From contig NW_002060962.1 of the NCBI RefSeq assembly GCF_000150275.1, positions 1,130,203-1,194,202 of the forward strand: a DNA stretch of 64,000 nucleotides, given 5' to 3'. Below are positions 59,745 through 64,000 of the stretch, in pieces (the first letter of the stretch is position 1; each line of letters opens with the position of its first letter). The stretch comes from Trichoplax adhaerens (taxonomy: Eukaryota; Placozoa; Uniplacotomia; Trichoplacea; Trichoplacidae). The position numbers and the translations under genes were made by a program. The notes under the pieces were generated by a model. The model searched no databases. It saw nothing but the letters and a program-made list of their open reading frames with translations, and was not told where the DNA came from.

Positions 59745-61277
59745 GACATTGATCAGATATTTTAATCTACTGCCAGGTACATCACTTATATTATAATTTA
59801 AGGCAGCCAAAATCACCTTCTTTGCCTATTTCGTCTCGGTAAAAGATGAATTTATTCCCTCAATCAATATTGTCAAGCTTAGTCAAGGCTAATCTACATA
59901 GATTCTAATAGATTAGTAATATCGACATGGCCGTAGTCTGCCTATTACGACATATGCGATAGTTGAGGTCATAGACTACTTAATTTATATTGGACAGGAA
60001 GCTCTATTCGGACGGTCGGATATTTCGGGTTCATGCGTTATAATAATACTATTCCAAACAATCGTTATAATGTCCTTGAGGGGGTTGCTCGATTCTGTAA
60101 TTCGCTATTTTTTCTAAATTAGATAATATTATATCGATATCTATTCTATTTTACTAAATTTTGCTTCGAAACAGTTACATAAAGTCTTGAATGCTCTTAA
60201 ATTAGTACAAAAGATTCAGAAAAGAGAGGCAAAGATTTATACCAGTTATCTAGGTATAAAAATGTCTGCCTGTCTGAAGAGTTCCTTGTCTAAGTGTATC
60301 TAGTAGTTCATGGTAAGGCAGTCACTCTTATGATTGATTTATATTGAATCAAAATTTTTTATAGCTCAACCAATAATCTCAGGGAAATGAAGTTTGTAAC
60401 AAATTGCTATAAGCACTTTTAAGAAATACTTTGAAAATCACCACTATATCACTAGCATATTCCTACATCGCGTTTCCGCCGGTATAATTTGTTTATATGT
60501 ATAGTTGACATATCGTACTGCAGTTGTTACCTGTCTCAATTTGTAGAGACTATTACAACACTCAAACACTGTTAATATCAATATTCTTACATCCTCTGGA
60601 ATTGTGGATAACGTAGTGCCGTAATACTTACGGAGATATTTTGAAATAATGCTCATCATATTATGAATAAATACTACAAATTTTAGTACCAATTTCATAT
60701 AAATTAATTACTGGTATGAACCGTCAGTAACACCTAGGGCAACAGCTTACAATATTAATTCCTATATTTCATAATGATGGTTGAAAAGAATTAGAAGCGT
60801 TTAGATAAGTAATGATTCCTATCCTATATATTGACAGTCTTTTATTGATTGCGATACATATCATCCGAGGTTGCAGAGACCTACTTAATTAGTGCCGTAA
60901 GGGCTACATAGATACCGTACTAAGCTAAATTATCGGCGAACGAATTATAGTTTAATTAGATGCTTTTAAAATTATATCTTCATTTGGTGTTGAAAACAGT
61001 AACTAAAAATCAAATTTAAGTAGTTTCTGAGTAGCTTTCAGAATAGTCTATTCTCTAAGAACGTTTTACTACTTAAATTTTCTCTACAACTCCAGTCAGT
61101 AAAAGACGATAAATATTTCAAGAATTGAATCTAAGCATTTGGCTATCTACTGATTTTGCCATTTGCCAGTTACTTTCAATACTCTAGATAAGTTTACTCT
61201 TACAATTCCATTGCGTGAATACCTTCTTTTAGTGCATCAGCCATATTTCGCCATGTGATCATTTGCTTATGATGGAA

Positions 61278-64000
61278 TTATTTTTTATATCCGTAATATT
61301 CACGTGAGATTTCACATACGTATGGCTTGCCTTTCTCGTAATTGATTTCATCACCACATTGGACTAATAAGTCACCGTTATTACAACTACTGTCTTCGTC
61401 ACAACATTGGCCCCACATTGGATAAGAAGATTCTCCTGCTTCACGTTCACGTACAGGACTGCCTCTTAAAAAGCTATTAGCATTTGCTAAACTTATAAAG
61501 ACCTTGGAGTTCAAGTCTATAGAGCAAAACCATAAAAGAGTCTCTGTTATTAATATATAATTTATTTCCTAAACCTAGTGAAAATAAACTTAAAAATTTG
61601 CTTGATAGAACATACTTATTTGTTATCGTTTGATTTTATTACAATTTTTACGTGACTTTATAATGAGAGCAAAATTTTAACCACTTCTTCGTATAGTAGA
61701 TCAATTTATCAGGATCATTTGTGGTAGTAGATAGCAAAATTTCGGCTTTGCCGTAAGATAACAGTTTATCGAATATCAGAGATTCAATGATAACAAATTA
61801 TTATCAACGAATATCATCACATTTATTAAAGGCAAGATAATTGATTCTAAAAGAAATTATTGATTTCCATATGTGTAAGATAAAAACAAAGAAATAGAAT
61901 ATAAAATAGTACATTGCTTGCAAAATATATATCAATTTCAAGAAAGAATGTTGCCATGTATAATTCTATTAAACTATGACTCTAATTGATCTTTAAGCGA
62001 GACAAAACTTAAGGTAAATAAGTAAGAAAATGCTGTAGTTAGAGAGAATCCAATTTGATAGTGTTGCGGAGCTAACTCTATATTACTGTCACAAACCAAC
62101 TTCGTGACAAGTATAACGTAAAACAAATCTCTAAATTACTATAGTCTCCGGGATTCAGTATCCCTACTTACAAGAATTTAGACGCCTTTGATTCTACGTT
62201 AAAACAACTATACAATTGAGAACTGCTTTATTCAACTATCTGACGGGTTTATATACCCTTCTACAGCAGCTAACATTCACAAGTCATCTTATAATAACAC
62301 TTGGGTGAGAACATCTACTAACTAGTTTTTCACAGTCGGACTACAATATGTCCATTCACAGAATCATTTCAGCACATATTACAGCACAGCAATAAATTTA
62401 CTGTAACACATTTATAATTAGAGTAATTCCTATTGTAAGTAACTAGTTGTAATATAATATCACTATACTATATTAACCAAATTTAGATAGCTATTTCTCC
62501 ACGGTAGTTCGTACCGTGACAATTACGTACGCCTCTGACGATTCATTTAATTTACTTTACTTATCAGAAGCAGATTTGCGACGTCAGATTACAGTAAGAG
62601 TATATAAAAAGAGTAAACAGTTGTTTATTGAGTTCCTTTTATAGACTGTACTAAATGGTAATCTGCCTTAAGATGAATAAGGTAGCTCTCAACTCAATAC
62701 GAAAGTATCTACTGAGTCCGTTCGTAAGAGTGAGATTATGACTGCTAGATTAACAGATTAGAAAATAATATCCAATACAGTAAATTGTTGTAATCTTAAG
62801 AATTAATACTTTATGATTTTATGACGTTTCTTGACTTTAAATTAAAACATCGCGTGCAATATATTAATTTAGCATAATTCAACTATAAAATTAACGACAA
62901 AGATATACTGATCACTTTGCAGTAAGCAATTAAATATTGCCTTTTTGCATGCTAATAATATTATTTAGAATCGAAACTATGCAATATAAAGTGGTTAAGA
63001 TTCGATGGAAAATATAGAATCTAGGATACGGAGCTTTAAATACTTATTTTCATTCATTTCATTAGCACAAAAAAAAAATATTATTGTTACGATGATACTA
63101 AGCAAGGTAAAGGCCTGAATAAAATCTCAAACGGTTATTAATGGTGAAAAAAGCCTCGGGAAGAGCAAATAACCTCATATAAAGTTAACAACTGAATAAC
63201 GTATTGAATAAATTGAAAACATGTTGCAAAAATTGATAATTACACGGAAATCGACACCTGGTGTATAAATATCAACATCATTAAGTAGCGTAACAGTAAA
63301 CGAAGTAATGGGGGTAAAATTTTAGAAAATTTACCTATTATGTCATATATATTCAATTAATAATAGTCAACGTAGTCATCTATGGACTGTAAAATCTTAA
63401 CTAGTAACATATATATGACATTAAATTAATTTTTTTCATTAATTAAGAGCATTAGTATATTGTCCATTTTGAACAATTACTGCAAAGCGATTTCATTGAT
63501 CCAGACTTTTAAGTTTTGTTTTCCGACATGGTATAAGAATAAATGACTGAATTTAGAGCAGGATAAATTGTGAATATATTCAGTATAAAACTCGAGAATA
63601 TTAGGCGGCTGATAAATTTCCTCTTTTTAATTAATGACTGATTATATAAATAATTGTGAATAGATATTGCTGAGAACTTAGAAAGAGACACTATACGCAA
63701 ATTGATATATTTTGCATTATAATTGACTTGTACTATGAACGTATTTCAAAGTGAGTAGTATAATTTGTCTAAATCTTCGTGAATTGCATCTCAGACGCGA
63801 TTTTAAACAGTTTTGAATTAGTAAATTATTATATGAAATCTCGATTCATGCTGATATATAAACATTAACTGCTCTACGTGCATTAGTATCAGTTTCTTAC
63901 CTTCATTTGTAGTTGTTTTCTTTTCGGTATCAGAATTTGATCTGCGTCGACGGACACCATTACAGGTTGCTTCGTAACTTTGCAAGTATTTTGAATAGAA
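61278..64000 (-). CDS. Unidentified Cys-containing protein, 3' part (continues past the right edge)
   Basis: Two minus-strand exons with matching phase: 63901-64000 (open at the window edge, ending at AAG|GTAAGA after one base of a codon) and 61278-61516 (acceptor CTCTATAG, starting with the two completing bases, stop TAA at 61278-61280). The first includes a basic run, GVRRRRSNSDTEKK, of the kind cut by furin-like proteases. The second contains a five-Cys segment (WGQCCDEDSSCNN, QCGDE, YVCEISREYYG) and ends in Lys-Lys. This fits the end of a secreted or membrane protein's processed domain, but I recognise no family. The 2.4 kb intron is much longer than others in the window and may hide further exons. 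Confidence 0.55.

Larger units (their letters stand above)
55192..61277. other. Gene-poor stretch of about 6 kb
   Basis: Mostly AT-rich DNA without supported genes. Open frames at 56771-57052, 57886-58074 and 60444-60698 on the minus strand lack splice and family support. Two intervals look more coding-like and are listed separately: an in-frame tandem repeat at 58.8 kb and an open frame at 59.5-59.7 kb. Confidence 0.5.

Noticed and set aside
1-64000. tRNA, rRNA or CRISPR-like features
   Set aside because: Scanning for T-loop-type sequences (GGTTCRA...) and regularly spaced direct repeats gave no candidate with a matching stem or spacer structure; the only regular repeats are the GTAC arrays and the tandem duplications.

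Overview
This is a compact, AT-rich, intron-bearing animal nuclear locus. Genes have many small exons, introns are mostly 60-450 bp, GT...AG boundaries keep phase, and protein-coding signal is concentrated in short exons. The recognisable genes (RPN2, NAPRT, SF3B6, HMGCL, GLS, PHF20-like, NKAIN, SLC17-like, SLC35F-like, TPD52-like) are metazoan. Base composition and intron style fit an early-branching animal such as a placozoan; that assignment is inference. No prokaryotic genes, tRNA, rRNA, CRISPR array or viral genes were recognised.

Layout, left to right: an SLC35F3/4-like transporter (minus, running off the left edge); a 5.6 kb gene-poor stretch; a TPD52-like coiled-coil gene (plus); RPN2 (minus) head-to-head with NAPRT (plus); an uncharacterised minus-strand gene at 23.1-24.1 kb that may meet a plus-strand terminal exon tail-to-tail; NKAIN (plus); SF3B6 (minus) head-to-head with HMGCL (plus); GLS (minus), tail-to-tail with HMGCL and head-to-head with a PHF20-like gene (plus); an SLC17/sialin-like transporter (minus); a FAM167-like gene (plus); a 6 kb gene-poor stretch; and the 3' part of an unidentified Cys-containing gene (minus) at the right edge. 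These are mostly unrelated housekeeping functions: ER N-glycosylation, NAD salvage, splicing, leucine catabolism/ketogenesis, glutaminolysis, chromatin reading and transport. Splice phases were checked by adding exon lengths and close for RPN2 (apart from its start codon), NAPRT, NKAIN, SF3B6, HMGCL, GLS and PHF20-like.

The most unusual feature is a dispersed simple-sequence family built from the palindrome GTAC joined by linkers A, T, AGT or ACT. Because the linkers are also reverse complements of one another, the arrays read the same way on both strands. The three largest arrays sit in the three head-to-head intergenic regions. In each case one edge lies only 46-80 bp upstream of a start codon (NAPRT, SF3B6, GLS). 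They therefore look like promoter-associated elements rather than randomly placed satellites. They also generate many spurious open frames, because the arrays are almost free of stops.

Other points of interest are an SLC17 gene that lacks the exon for its central membrane helices, a PHF20-like gene with two possible C-termini, an HMG-CoA lyase ending in a peroxisomal-type tripeptide, an in-frame two-copy 17-codon repeat in an otherwise gene-free region, and a possible inverted-repeat (MITE-like) element.
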